DNA of 10,252 nt from Candidatus Thiodiazotropha taylori (GCA_019100305.1 JAHRHW010000130.1:1-10252), one strand, 5' to 3'. Positions 1-7,480 are shown, counted from the first letter of the stretch. Program-made: numbers and translations. The notes: generated by a model from the sequence alone, not told the origin.

Positions 1-1
1 T

Positions 2-2314
2 TTAATCTTTAGGCGGAGGTGGTGCCAGTACCGTACGGCTGCCATTGGTTTCTGCCGGTCCGACAATCCCGGTACGCTCCATCTCTTCAATCATTCTGGC
101 AGCCCGGTTGTAGCCGATCTTCAAACGGCGTTGCACTCCGGATATTGAGGCCCGCCTGGTCTCCGTAACGATTCGTACCGCTTCGTCATAGAGAGGGTCG
201 TTATCCTCCGTGTCGCCGCCTTCAGCGGGAAATCCGGGCACCGATTCTGTCGCTTCCTGTACGATCTCTTCCAGGTAATCGGGCTGGCCCGACGCCTTCA
301 GGTGTTTCACCACCCGATGCACTTCATTGTCGTCAACGAAGGCGCCATGCATACGCTGGGGAATGTTACTGCCGGTTCCCATATAGAGCATGTCACCATG
401 ACCCAGCAGATGTTCGGCCCCCATCTGATCGAGGATTGTTCTTGAATCGACTCGGGATGAGACCTGGAAAGCGATTCGGGTAGGAATATTCGCCTTGATC
501 AGACCGGTGATGACATCCACGGAGGGTCGCTGGGTTGCCAGGATCAGATGGATGCCGGATGCCCTCGCCTTCTGTGCCAATCGTGCAATCAACTCCTCAA
601 CCTTTTTCCTTGCCATCATCATCATGTCGGCAAGCTCGTCGATAATGACCACAATAAATGGCAGAGGTTCCAGGGTCGGATGAGCCATGGCTTCGATGAC
701 TTCAGTCGGTTCCGGTTGAAACAGGGGGTCCTTGATCGGCTCGCCTTTCTTGATCGCCTCTCTCACCTTACGGTTGTAGCCGGTGATGTTACGAACCCCC
801 AGACTGGCCATCAGACGATAACGACGTTCCATCTCCCCGACACACCAGCGCAGGGCATTGGCAGCCTCCTGCATATCGGTCACCACCGGAGTCAGCAGAT
901 GAGGTATGCCCTCGTAGACTGAGAGTTCCAACATCTTCGGATCGACCATGATCATCCGCACTTCATCCGGTTTCGATTTGTAGAGCAGACTGAGGATCAT
1001 GGCATTGATTGCAACGGATTTACCGGATCCGGTGGTACCGGCAATCAATGCATGAGGCATCTTCGCCAGATCGGCACACATCGGATTACCCGCGATATCC
1101 TTACCCAGCGCGAGTGTCAGTGGTGATTTTGAGGACTCATAAGTCTCCGACTGCAGCACCTCACTGAGAAAGACCATCTCCCGATACTCATTCGGGATCT
1201 CCAGACCGATCACCGATTTACCCGGGATCACTTCGACTACCCGCACTGCAACAGTTGAGAGCGCCCGGGCAAGGTCTTTCGACAGACCACTGATCTTGCT
1301 GACCTTGGTACCTGCAGCCAGTTTCAATTCATACAGGGTGACCACCGGCCCGGGATGTACGGCAACTACCTCCACATCGATATCGAAGTCGGCAAATTTG
1401 AGCTCCACCTGACGTGACATGGCCTGCAGGGCCTCTGGTGAATAGGCCTGTACCGTCTGCTTGGCCGGATCGAGTAGCGCCAGAGGCGGCAGCTCGCTGT
1501 TGGGGTCGACCTCAAACAGCGGGACCTGACGCTCTTTCTCAACCCGTGCACTGGGCTTGGGTGCGTTGATGACCGGTTCTATTCTCGGTTGTTTGCGGCT
1601 CTTCTCCTTCTTCTGCTCCTTTTTGATCAACTCCACCCGCTCCTGTCGAGCACGCTTCGCCGCATGACGCTCCTGCAGAGAAAAAAATCCCAGCTGAAGC
1701 ACGTGTGAGGTTTTCAGCACCAGGCCACCGAGAAAATCCATCACAGTGAACCAGGAGACGCCGGTAAACAGAGTGAAGCCGCTGAGAAAAAGAGCCAACA
1801 TCATCAGACTGCTGCCCGAGCTACTGAAAACGGCCTCGAAATAGTTACCCAACAGTGTTCCCAATGCCCCTCCGGTACCGGTAGGCAGATTAGCCATCAG
1901 ATGATTGGTATGCAGTGCCGCCAGCGCACATCCCGATGCCAGGGTGATGAAAAAACCCAGCCAGCGAACCAATACCAGATTGATGTTCACGGAGTCGTCC
2001 GGATTGCGACGACGAAAAACCAGTACCGCACTCCAACTCAGCATGATCGGAAACAGATAGGCAAAGATGCCAAACAGATAGAGAAAGACGTCTGCAAACC
2101 AGGCGCCCGCAGGTCCCCCTGAATTGAGTACCTTGGCTTCCGATCCGGTATAGGACCAGCCCGGATCAAGTGGGGAGTAAGTGAACAAGGAGAGCAGCAG
2201 ATAGCCACTGAGGCAGAACAGGCTCCACATGATGCCTTCCCGCATGGCATGACTGACATGGGAATGGAAGGCGCTCTGTTCTGATGTTTGTTGGCTTTTT
2301 GCCTGTACTGCCAT
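2..2314 (-). CDS. ftsK: DNA translocase FtsK
   Basis: Membrane-anchored, septum-located ATPase that pumps chromosomal DNA toward dif and activates XerCD recombination while supporting division. The 770-residue protein has the family order. Four hydrophobic segments lie at about residues 28-46, 73-100, 113-135 and 167-198. A short, very basic linker follows at about 214-260. The RecA-like motor has Walker A GTTGSGKS at 426-433 and Walker B IVVIIDE at 554-560, followed by the LATQRPSVDVITG segment at about 592-604. The C-terminal winged-helix gamma domain (about 705-765) contains the ISGVQRRLKIGYNRAARMIE region that reads KOPS sequences. The protein is far shorter than E. coli FtsK (about 1330 residues) because the linker is short, which is usual in many gammaproteobacteria. 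The ATG at 2314 has only a weak GAGACG-type ribosome site. It lies 178 bp downstream of ald on the same strand. Identification is very secure. Confidence 0.97.
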   Translation of the reverse strand: MAVQAKSQQTSEQSAFHSHVSHAMREGIMWSLFCLSGYLLLSLFTYSPLDPGWSYTGSEAKVLNSGGPAGAWFADVFLYLFGIFAYLFPIMLSWSAVLVFRRRNPDDSVNINLVLVRWLGFFITLASGCALAALHTNHLMANLPTGTGGALGTLLGNYFEAVFSSSGSSLMMLALFLSGFTLFTGVSWFTVMDFLGGLVLKTSHVLQLGFFSLQERHAAKRARQERVELIKKEQKKEKSRKQPRIEPVINAPKPSARVEKERQVPLFEVDPNSELPPLALLDPAKQTVQAYSPEALQAMSRQVELKFADFDIDVEVVAVHPGPVVTLYELKLAAGTKVSKISGLSKDLARALSTVAVRVVEVIPGKSVIGLEIPNEYREMVFLSEVLQSETYESSKSPLTLALGKDIAGNPMCADLAKMPHALIAGTTGSGKSVAINAMILSLLYKSKPDEVRMIMVDPKMLELSVYEGIPHLLTPVVTDMQEAANALRWCVGEMERRYRLMASLGVRNITGYNRKVREAIKKGEPIKDPLFQPEPTEVIEAMAHPTLEPLPFIVVIIDELADMMMMARKKVEELIARLAQKARASGIHLILATQRPSVDVITGLIKANIPTRIAFQVSSRVDSRTILDQMGAEHLLGHGDMLYMGTGSNIPQRMHGAFVDDNEVHRVVKHLKASGQPDYLEEIVQEATESVPGFPAEGGDTEDNDPLYDEAVRIVTETRRASISGVQRRLKIGYNRAARMIEEMERTGIVGPAETNGSRTVLAPPPPKD

Positions 2315-2459
2315 AGTTTCGTCTCAATCCAATCGCTGACCCTGGCGGGTTCAATCAGGAGCGTGCGCCCAAAGGATGAATCATTCCCCAGGGATCTGCG
2401 CTCAATCTCTCGTTTCAGGTTTTATCGAACTGTAATATTCTAACAATTATCACTGCTAA

Positions 2460-2465
2460 ATTATA
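2460..2465 (-). promoter_or_regulatory. Possible -10 element for ftsK
   Basis: The ald-ftsK spacer (2315-2492) is AT-rich near the end of ald and contains a perfect TATAAT reading toward ftsK, about 145 bp upstream of its start. No good TTGACA-like -35 lies 16-18 bp before it. This is only a candidate; ftsK could also be read through from ald. Confidence 0.3.
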
Positions 2466-2492
2466 GAGTTACAGATTATTGTTACTCTTGAT

Positions 2493-3557
2493 TCACAAGT
2501 ATTGATCACGCAGGACAGGATGCACCAGCTCCCCTTTGGCCAGGTTTACCGCAGCCCACAGCTGCTGATCGCTTTGCCAATCCTGCCCGACCAGACGATG
2601 CAGATAGGGCATCATCGATGCTGACAAGGCCTGACTGGCGCTTCTCGGCACCGCACCGGGCATATTGGTCACGCAGAAATGGGTTACCCCGTCCACTGTA
2701 TAGGTTGGATCTTCGTAGTTGGTCGGTCGGGTGGTCTCAATGCACCCACCCTGATCCACCGATATATCCACCACCACACTACCAGGACTCATAGAGGAGA
2801 TCTGCGACCGATCAATAATTTTAGGTGCCTTGGATGCGGGAATCAGTACCGCCCCGATCAACAGATCCGCATCTGCCACAGCCTCACTCACCGCATCCTT
2901 ATAGGGGTAGAGAGCGGTTACATTCCGGCCGATCCGGCGCAACGCTCCCATCCGATCCCTCAATCGGTCAAACACAGTCACCCGTGCGCCCATGGCGGCA
3001 GCCAACTCAGCCGCATTGCCACCCGCCTGGCCACCGCCCAGAATCACCACGTGACCCGGCTCTGCAGCCGGTAGACCACCAAGCAGCAAGCCCTTACCAC
3101 CCTGCTGATGATGCAGCAGAGTGGTACCATTCTGTACCGCAAGACGTCCGGCAATATCGCTCATGGGGGCCAGAATCGGCAATTTACCCTGCTCCTCTAC
3201 CGTCTCGAAAGCAATCCCTGTGACCCGGGATGCAAGCAACCGTTGTGTCAGTGACTCATCGGCAGCGAGATGCAGAAAGCAGAACAGCAACTGCCCCTCT
3301 CGCAGCATCTCCGGCTCATCCCCATAGGGCTCCTTCACCTTGACCACCAGATCAGCTTCCTGGTAGATCTCAGCCCCACTGCCGACAAGAGTCACTCCCA
3401 GCTCAGCATAGCTCTGATCCGGGTAGCCGCTTGCCACGCCGGCACCACTTTGCAGAAGCACCTGATGACCTCTCTTGACCAGCTCCGCAGAGGCTTCCGG
3501 CACCAGGCCGACACGCCCCTCCAGGGGTTTGATTTCTGTTGGAATTCCAATTTTCAT
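2493..3557 (-). CDS. ald: Alanine dehydrogenase
   Basis: NAD-dependent enzyme that interconverts L-alanine with pyruvate plus ammonia in the cytoplasm, used for alanine catabolism or ammonium assimilation. I place the start at the ATG at 3557 (354 residues) because MKIGIPTEIK matches the family's N-terminus. An upstream in-frame ATG at 3617 would add 20 residues unlike the family. Residues known to matter in the family are present: R15, K75 in VKVKEP, H96 in FLHLAAD, and D268 in VDQGG. The Rossmann glycine-rich loop is GGGQAGGNAA (174-183), where many homologues have GGGVVGTNAA. The C-terminal NMPGAVPR signature (298-305) is also intact. The protein is slightly shorter than the usual roughly 370 residues. 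The ribosome site is weak (GAG about 10 bases upstream of the ATG). It is divergent from trxB and upstream of ftsK, an unusual place for ald. A relative in the AlaDH/PNT family is possible, but the R15/K75/H96/D268 set favours Ald. Confidence 0.95.
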   Translation of the reverse strand: MKIGIPTEIKPLEGRVGLVPEASAELVKRGHQVLLQSGAGVASGYPDQSYAELGVTLVGSGAEIYQEADLVVKVKEPYGDEPEMLREGQLLFCFLHLAADESLTQRLLASRVTGIAFETVEEQGKLPILAPMSDIAGRLAVQNGTTLLHHQQGGKGLLLGGLPAAEPGHVVILGGGQAGGNAAELAAAMGARVTVFDRLRDRMGALRRIGRNVTALYPYKDAVSEAVADADLLIGAVLIPASKAPKIIDRSQISSMSPGSVVVDISVDQGGCIETTRPTNYEDPTYTVDGVTHFCVTNMPGAVPRSASQALSASMMPYLHRLVGQDWQSDQQLWAAVNLAKGELVHPVLRDQYL

Positions 3558-3660
3558 ACCATGTTTCTCGTGGTGAATCTTTACCCAGGAGTTATGATTC
3601 CGTAGTATTCCCCGCATTCTCTAATTCAGACTTGGATGCGGGTCTCCGATTTTCGGACTC

Positions 3661-3689
3661 TCTATTCCTCTGGTCCCATAGTTTTTCAA
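3661..3689 (-). promoter_or_regulatory. Possible ald promoter
   Basis: On the minus strand, TTGAAA (3684-3689) and AATAGA (3661-3666) are separated by 17 bp and point toward ald, about 105 bp upstream of its start. The -35 matches 5 of 6 consensus bases and the -10 only 3 of 6, so this is a weak prediction. It touches the edge of the hairpin in the trxB leader. Confidence 0.28.
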
Positions 3690-3714
3690 ATCTGCCGCCA
3701 ATTCCGGGCAGATT
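3689..3714 (+). promoter_or_regulatory. Inverted repeat in the trxB leader
   Basis: A perfect 8-bp inverted repeat (AATCTGCC / GGCAGATT) with a 10-base loop lies just ahead of the trxB ribosome site (GGAG at 3721-3724). It ends only 6 bases before that site. It could be an RNA hairpin affecting trxB translation or a palindromic operator for a regulator of trxB or the divergent ald. No known operator consensus was recognised. Confidence 0.4.
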
Positions 3715-3733
3715 CCGAGTGGAGTAAGTATAC

Positions 3734-4699
3734 ATGAGTGAAACCAAGCATTGCCGCCTATTGATCCTCGGCTCCGGTCCCGCCGGCTATACCGCAGCTG
3801 TCTATGCAGCGCGAGCCAATCTGCAGCCTGTCCTGGTTACCGGTATGGAACAGGGCGGCCAGCTGATGACCACCACGGAAGTGGATAACTGGCCTGGTGA
3901 CAATGACGGCGTTCAAGGTCCGGATCTCATGGAGCGGATGCGTAAACACGCGGAGAGATTCAACACAGAAATCATCTTCGACCACATCAACAAAGCGGAT
4001 TTAAGCCAACGCCCATTCACTCTGACCGGTGATCAGGCCGTCTACACCTGCGATGCCCTGATTATCTGCACCGGCGCCTCGGCGAAATATCTGGGACTTG
4101 AATCGGAGCAGTCATTTCGCGGGAAAGGTGTATCAGCCTGTGCAACTTGTGATGGCTTTTTCTATAAAAATCAGAAAGTAGCTGTAATTGGTGGCGGTAA
4201 TACCGCAGTTGAGGAAGCTCTCTACCTGTCGAATATTGCCGCTGAGGTTGTGGTGGTACACCGGCGTGATCAATTTCGCTCCGAAAAAATCCTCTCTGAT
4301 CAGCTGAAGAAGAAAGCTGAAGAGGGAAATGTCACCATCGAGTGGGACCATGTGCTGGATGAAGTGCTCGGAGACCAGACCGGTGTGACTGGTATGAGAA
4401 TCAAGAATGTCAAAGATGATTCAACCAAGGAGATCGACCTGCAAGGTGTTTTCATCGCCATTGGGCACAGCCCGAATACCGCTCTGTTCGAAGGTCAGCT
4501 GGATATGCACAATGGCTACATCAAGGTTACGGGTGGCCTGGAAGGCAATGCCACAGAGACATCAATTGAGGGGGTTTACGCCGCTGGGGACGTTATGGAT
4601 CATGTCTACCGTCAGGCCATAACCTCTGCCGGCACAGGCTGTCAGGCGGCGCTGGATGCCGAACGTTTCCTGGATGCCTTGGCTGCCAAATCCGAATAA
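3734..4699 (+). CDS. trxB: Thioredoxin reductase (NADPH)
   Basis: FAD-dependent homodimeric cytoplasmic enzyme that passes electrons from NADPH to thioredoxin, keeping cytoplasmic thiols reduced. The 321-residue length matches the low-molecular-weight bacterial family (about 320). Visible features in order: the FAD ADP-binding loop GSGPAGYTAA at 13-22, the ATG-like segment ICTGAS at 111-116, the redox-active CATC disulfide at 136-139 within SACATCDGFF, the NADPH-binding loop GGGNTAVE at 153-160 followed by VVHRR at 174-178, and the FAD-contacting GVYAAGDV at 280-287. The ATG at 3734 has GGAG at 3721-3724 at normal spacing. The gene is divergent from ald with a 176-bp shared intergenic region. 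ftsK and trxB are near neighbours in many gammaproteobacteria, so this copy sits in its ancestral place. Nothing is missing. Confidence 0.98.
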   Translation: MSETKHCRLLILGSGPAGYTAAVYAARANLQPVLVTGMEQGGQLMTTTEVDNWPGDNDGVQGPDLMERMRKHAERFNTEIIFDHINKADLSQRPFTLTGDQAVYTCDALIICTGASAKYLGLESEQSFRGKGVSACATCDGFFYKNQKVAVIGGGNTAVEEALYLSNIAAEVVVVHRRDQFRSEKILSDQLKKKAEEGNVTIEWDHVLDEVLGDQTGVTGMRIKNVKDDSTKEIDLQGVFIAIGHSPNTALFEGQLDMHNGYIKVTGGLEGNATETSIEGVYAAGDVMDHVYRQAITSAGTGCQAALDAERFLDALAAKSE

Positions 4700-4709
4700 C
4701 CACTCTGGA

Positions 4710-4742
4710 CTATCCCGGTATCTGAAACGGAAACCGGGATAG
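4710..4742 (+). terminator. Strong hairpin after trxB
   Basis: A perfect 10-bp inverted repeat (CTATCCCGGT / ACCGGGATAG) with a 13-base loop begins 10 bases after the trxB stop. It probably ends or stabilises the trxB transcript. It lacks a T-run, so classic intrinsic termination is not certain. A second, weaker 6-bp hairpin (GATTCA / TGAATC, 4742-4762) follows directly. Confidence 0.5.
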
Positions 4743-4871
4743 ATTCAATAGGCTGATGAATCTGGATACCTCCCTGCCACGCTCATCCGGGCAAGCTAAA
4801 CCCTACTCCCCTCACTCGCCTATCAATAGGCAAATTTCCCTGAACGCCACTCTGCTGTCGTCTATTCGCGT

Positions 4872-5051
4872 ATGACCGGGTTAATCGTGTTGCTCATCGT
4901 CACCCTGGGCAGTGCAATCCTCTGCAACAGGATCGCTAAAAAAAGAGGAGGAAATGGTGCTGTTTGGGGCCTGATAGGCCTGCTGTTAGGGCCGATAGCA
5001 ATACCATTTGTCTTTTTAGTCAGACCCAAACCACGAAATACCGAGAATTAG
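4872..5051 (+). CDS. Small two-helix membrane protein
   Basis: A 59-codon reading frame, not recognised as a named family. The predicted protein has a hydrophobic helix at about residues 3-18. A short basic loop follows (NRIAKKRGGNG, 19-29), then a second hydrophobic helix at about 31-50 containing WGLIGLLLGPIAIP, and a short basic tail (RPKPRN). The pattern of a basic AKK-R-G loop, then W...G...GP in the second helix, recurs in many short uncharacterised bacterial membrane proteins, which is the main reason for calling it. The basic loop and tail suggest the ends of the second helix are partly cytoplasmic. ATG at 4872 is the only usual start in this open stretch (a stop lies upstream at 4827-4829). 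No good ribosome site precedes it, which lowers confidence. It lies about 170 bp after trxB and ends 20 bp before the converging PilZ gene. Function unknown. Confidence 0.6.
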   Translation: MTGLIVLLIVTLGSAILCNRIAKKRGGNGAVWGLIGLLLGPIAIPFVFLVRPKPRNTEN

Positions 5052-5071
5052 CCTGCTATCAGCGTACCCTA

Positions 5072-5740
5072 TCAGCCTCGTTCACGAGCGATACTGCCAA
5101 GTACATAGGAGCAGAGCAGTAACTGCTGAAAGCGATTGAGTCCGCGAAACTCAAGCCCGTGGAGATAACGCATAGACCCATCGGGAGCTGGTGTCTCCCG
5201 AATATTCCTGATGGTTGCCAACACCTTGAGGACATCATTGCCACCACAGACCGACAGGGTCTGGGTAATTTGAATGATCGAACCGACATCACCAAGCTTG
5301 TCACTATCGATTACCCGGGCGCCAGTACTGCTCAGGTCGGTGATGATCACATGTCTCTGCAGATCCGTGCCGCTTGCGCCTTGCGGTTTGATAACCACGG
5401 CCTGCAATTCAGTGGGCACACGAGGTGCGTTTCTTACCACCGCACTCTCAACATCGTCAGGATAGGCCAGATGGATGTGTGGATAGGGCTTCGAAGAGAC
5501 GTGAAGCACTCTGGCGACAAATCCGAATATGTTACTGCCCTGTAACATCCGTACAGTAAAACTCTGACCGTCGCGAACAATAATGGGATTACCGGATTTA
5601 CGCGGAGTGGTGATCACCAGACTTTGGCCTGGCAGAAAGCCGACCAGGGTAGCGGAATAGCGATCCTGGTTTTCAGAGGGCGGCGCAAACTGCAATTGCA
5701 ATACATCACCAATCTGCAGGTGTTTGACGGCGTCAGACAA
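5072..5740 (-). CDS. YcgR-like PilZ domain c-di-GMP receptor
   Basis: Predicted cytoplasmic cyclic-di-GMP-binding protein. The first half (about residues 1-95) fits the N-terminal beta-rich YcgR-like domain. The second half is a PilZ domain with both ligand motifs: RxxxR as RNAPR (103-107) and DxSxxG as DLSSTG (135-140), followed by LHGLEF near 194-199. I choose the TTG at 5740 (222 residues). It sits 7 bases after a good GGAG (5748-5751), whereas the upstream TTG at 5755 has no ribosome site and would itself precede that GGAG. In YcgR-type proteins, c-di-GMP binding changes flagellar motor or other surface-behaviour outputs. No flagellar, pilus or cellulose gene is nearby, so the output is unknown. 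It stands alone, convergent with the small membrane protein gene and divergent from aat. Family call secure; start moderately so. Confidence 0.88.
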   Translation of the reverse strand: MSDAVKHLQIGDVLQLQFAPPSENQDRYSATLVGFLPGQSLVITTPRKSGNPIIVRDGQSFTVRMLQGSNIFGFVARVLHVSSKPYPHIHLAYPDDVESAVVRNAPRVPTELQAVVIKPQGASGTDLQRHVIITDLSSTGARVIDSDKLGDVGSIIQITQTLSVCGGNDVLKVLATIRNIRETPAPDGSMRYLHGLEFRGLNRFQQLLLCSYVLGSIARERG

Positions 5741-5812
5741 AACAATACTCCGCAATCTGATTCAAAATTAATTCCCCATCCAGCCATAGAGACAAACTGA
5801 CAACAGTTGTAT

Positions 5813-5998
5813 ACAGGCACTTGTAGCTTAGCTGAAACCGATACCTAAGATCAGTTACACATCCATCTCCCGGGCCATTGTAATCGCAGCATCCCAATCT
5901 CGCATCTGGACCTGGGGATAGAGTTCAGCGATTACCCGATAACCACAAACTCAACCAGTGAATAATGCGAATTTTTTATTGTTTGTACAAGTGCCTGT
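5813..5998. repeat. 186-bp segment with 13-bp terminal inverted repeats
   Basis: ACAGGCACTTGTA at 5813-5825 is repeated as its exact reverse complement TACAAGTGCCTGT at 5986-5998. The two ends are flanked by TAT at 5810-5812 and 5999-6001. Perfect terminal inverted repeats, a short flanking direct repeat and a small interior resemble a non-autonomous insertion (MITE-like). There is no transposase inside and no second copy in this window, so it could also be an operator pair or coincidence. It occupies the PilZ-aat divergent spacer. The right end overlaps a candidate aat promoter. Confidence 0.4.
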
Positions 5999-6010
5999 TA
6001 TGATTATATT
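5983..6010 (+). promoter_or_regulatory. Candidate aat promoter
   Basis: TTGTAC (5983-5988) and TATATT (6005-6010) are separated by 16 bp, ending 22 bp before the aat ATG. The -35 lies mainly within the right inverted-repeat end of the 186-bp segment and the -10 lies just outside it. The match is reasonable for a sigma-70 promoter but untested. It would leave a short leader without a good ribosome site. Confidence 0.35.
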
Positions 6011-6032
6011 AAAACCAGGCTATAAACAAACT

Positions 6033-6740
6033 ATGATTTTTCTACTCGACGATAACCCGAACACCCCGTTCCCGGATGTGTCACTGGCTGAAAAAGAGCC
6101 GGATGGGTTGTTGGCAGTGGGTGGAGATCTCACCCCTCAACGTCTTATCCAGGCCTATCAGTTGGGTATCTTCCCCTGGTTTTCCGAGGGCGAACCCATT
6201 CTCTGGTGGTCACCTGACCCTCGAACGGTGCTCTATCCTGAAAAGATCAAAATCAGTCGCAGCCTACGTAAAACCCTGAGAAAAAATCTCTATCGCGTCA
6301 CTTTTGATCATCAATTCGATGAAGTCATCCGAGCCTGTGCAGCTCCCAGGGACGACTCCCCTGGAACCTGGCTGGTACCTGAAATGATCGATGCATACAC
6401 CGAACAGTACAAACTGGGACTCGCCCACTCTGTCGAAGTCTGGAAGGAGGATCTATTGGTGGGTGGGCTATACGGTATGGCAATCGGGCGTGTCTTTTTT
6501 GGCGAGTCCATGTTCAGCCGGGCTAATGACAGCTCCAAGGTTGCCTTGGTCTATTTAAGCAACCAGCTGAAAGCATGGGGCTTTAGAATGATCGACTGTC
6601 AAGTCTACACCAGACACCTGGCCAGCCTTGGAGCTGAGGAGATTCCAAGACAGCAGTTCTGCCAGGATCTTTACAGTTGGACCCGCCTTGATACCCAGGT
6701 GGGCAGCTGGGCCAGCATCGAGCCAACCCAACCATGTTAG
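6033..6740 (+). CDS. aat: Leucyl/phenylalanyl-tRNA-protein transferase
   Basis: Cytoplasmic enzyme of the N-degron pathway. It moves Leu or Phe from aminoacyl-tRNA onto proteins with N-terminal Lys or Arg, marking them for ClpS and ClpAP. The 235-residue product matches the E. coli length (234). Family motifs: GLLAVGGDLTP (25-35), LGIFPWF (44-50), WWSPDPR (58-64), GTWL (111-114), HSVEVW (132-137), GGLYG (144-148), FFGESMFS (155-162), SKVAL (168-172) and DCQ (188-190). I choose the ATG at 6033 because MIFLLDDN aligns with the family's start. The upstream in-frame ATG at 6000 or GTG at 5958 would add unrelated residues derived from the inverted-repeat segment. There is no clear ribosome site, so expression may be low. 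The last 7 bases overlap the start of bpt, which suggests coupled translation. Confidence 0.96.
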   Translation: MIFLLDDNPNTPFPDVSLAEKEPDGLLAVGGDLTPQRLIQAYQLGIFPWFSEGEPILWWSPDPRTVLYPEKIKISRSLRKTLRKNLYRVTFDHQFDEVIRACAAPRDDSPGTWLVPEMIDAYTEQYKLGLAHSVEVWKEDLLVGGLYGMAIGRVFFGESMFSRANDSSKVALVYLSNQLKAWGFRMIDCQVYTRHLASLGAEEIPRQQFCQDLYSWTRLDTQVGSWASIEPTQPC

Positions 6741-7480
6741 ATAACCCGGGCTTTGCTCAGGAGAACGCCTATGCACTCTATATGAGCCAACTGCATGAGT
6801 GTTCCTACTTGCCTGGTAGAGATGCCAGGAACCTGTTTCTCGATCCTATGGCAAAGGTCAACGATGAACTCTACCAGCAGTTGATCGACAGAGGTTTCAG
6901 ACGCAGTGGCTGTTATCTCTATCAGCCCGCCTGCCCCACCTGTACCAGTTGCGTCTCACTGCGAATACCGGTGGAGGCTTATCAACCATCACGCAGTCAG
7001 CGTAGAAACTGGAACAAGAACCGTGATCGTTATCAGGTCAAACTCTTAAACTCCGACTACTCTGAGGAGCACTACCAGCTCTACAAGAGATACCTCCTGC
7101 AGCGACATCCTGATGGCGCCATGGCATGTAACAGTCCCGGGCAATATACCCAGTTTCTTACCTGTGATTGGGCTGACACGCAGTTTATAGAGTTCCGTAA
7201 CGCCGGTCGTTTGGCTGCCGTAGCGGTCAGTGATCTGCTGCCAAACGGTACTTCATCGGTCTATACCTTTTATGATCCACATTTGACCCGGGAGGGTTTG
7301 GGTGTATTTGCATTGATCTGGCAGATCTACCATACGAAAGAGCTCGGCTTGGAGTGGATCTACCCCGGGTTCTGGATCGAAGCCTGTAGTAAAATGAACT
7401 ACAAGTCCCGCTTCCGCCCGTTCGAATACTGGACAGGACAACAGTGGGTCAGTCATACAGAACTAGTGGTTGGGGAATGA
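6734..7480 (+). CDS. bpt: Aspartate/glutamate leucyltransferase
   Basis: Bpt (often annotated ate) is the bacterial relative of eukaryotic arginyltransferase. In Vibrio vulnificus the homologue transfers Leu to N-terminal Asp or Glu, creating a ClpS-recognised degron. The 248-residue protein has the conserved N-terminal HECSYLPGRDARNLFLDP (21-38) with C23. The cysteine cluster CPTCTSC (C67, C70, C73) is followed by VSLRIPV, and SQRRNWNKNRD lies at 88-98. The C-terminal N-acyltransferase fold shows GLGVFALIWQI (188-198), then YPGFWIEACSKMNYKSRFRP (210-229). The last motif differs slightly from the common GYWIxGCxKMxYK. It overlaps aat by 7 bp and is probably co-transcribed and translationally coupled with it. 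Together the two enzymes would tag both basic and acidic N-termini. infA, often the next gene in related genomes, is absent here. Confidence 0.95.
   Translation: MLDNPGFAQENAYALYMSQLHECSYLPGRDARNLFLDPMAKVNDELYQQLIDRGFRRSGCYLYQPACPTCTSCVSLRIPVEAYQPSRSQRRNWNKNRDRYQVKLLNSDYSEEHYQLYKRYLLQRHPDGAMACNSPGQYTQFLTCDWADTQFIEFRNAGRLAAVAVSDLLPNGTSSVYTFYDPHLTREGLGVFALIWQIYHTKELGLEWIYPGFWIEACSKMNYKSRFRPFEYWTGQQWVSHTELVVGE

Noticed and set aside
548..922. 124-codon plus-strand open frame
   Set aside because: It lies wholly inside the ftsK motor domain on the opposite strand and has no recognisable domain; it is a shadow of ftsK.
2679..3327. Several plus-strand open frames of 68-132 codons
   Set aside because: All lie opposite ald, which has an intact family signature; their compositions are low-complexity and unlike real proteins.
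3558..3617. Upstream start for ald adding 20 residues
   Set aside because: The family N-terminus begins at MKIGIP; the extension does not resemble the family.
5958..6032. Upstream starts for aat at 5958 (GTG) or 6000 (ATG)
   Set aside because: They add residues encoded by the inverted-repeat segment and promoter region; the family start is at 6033.
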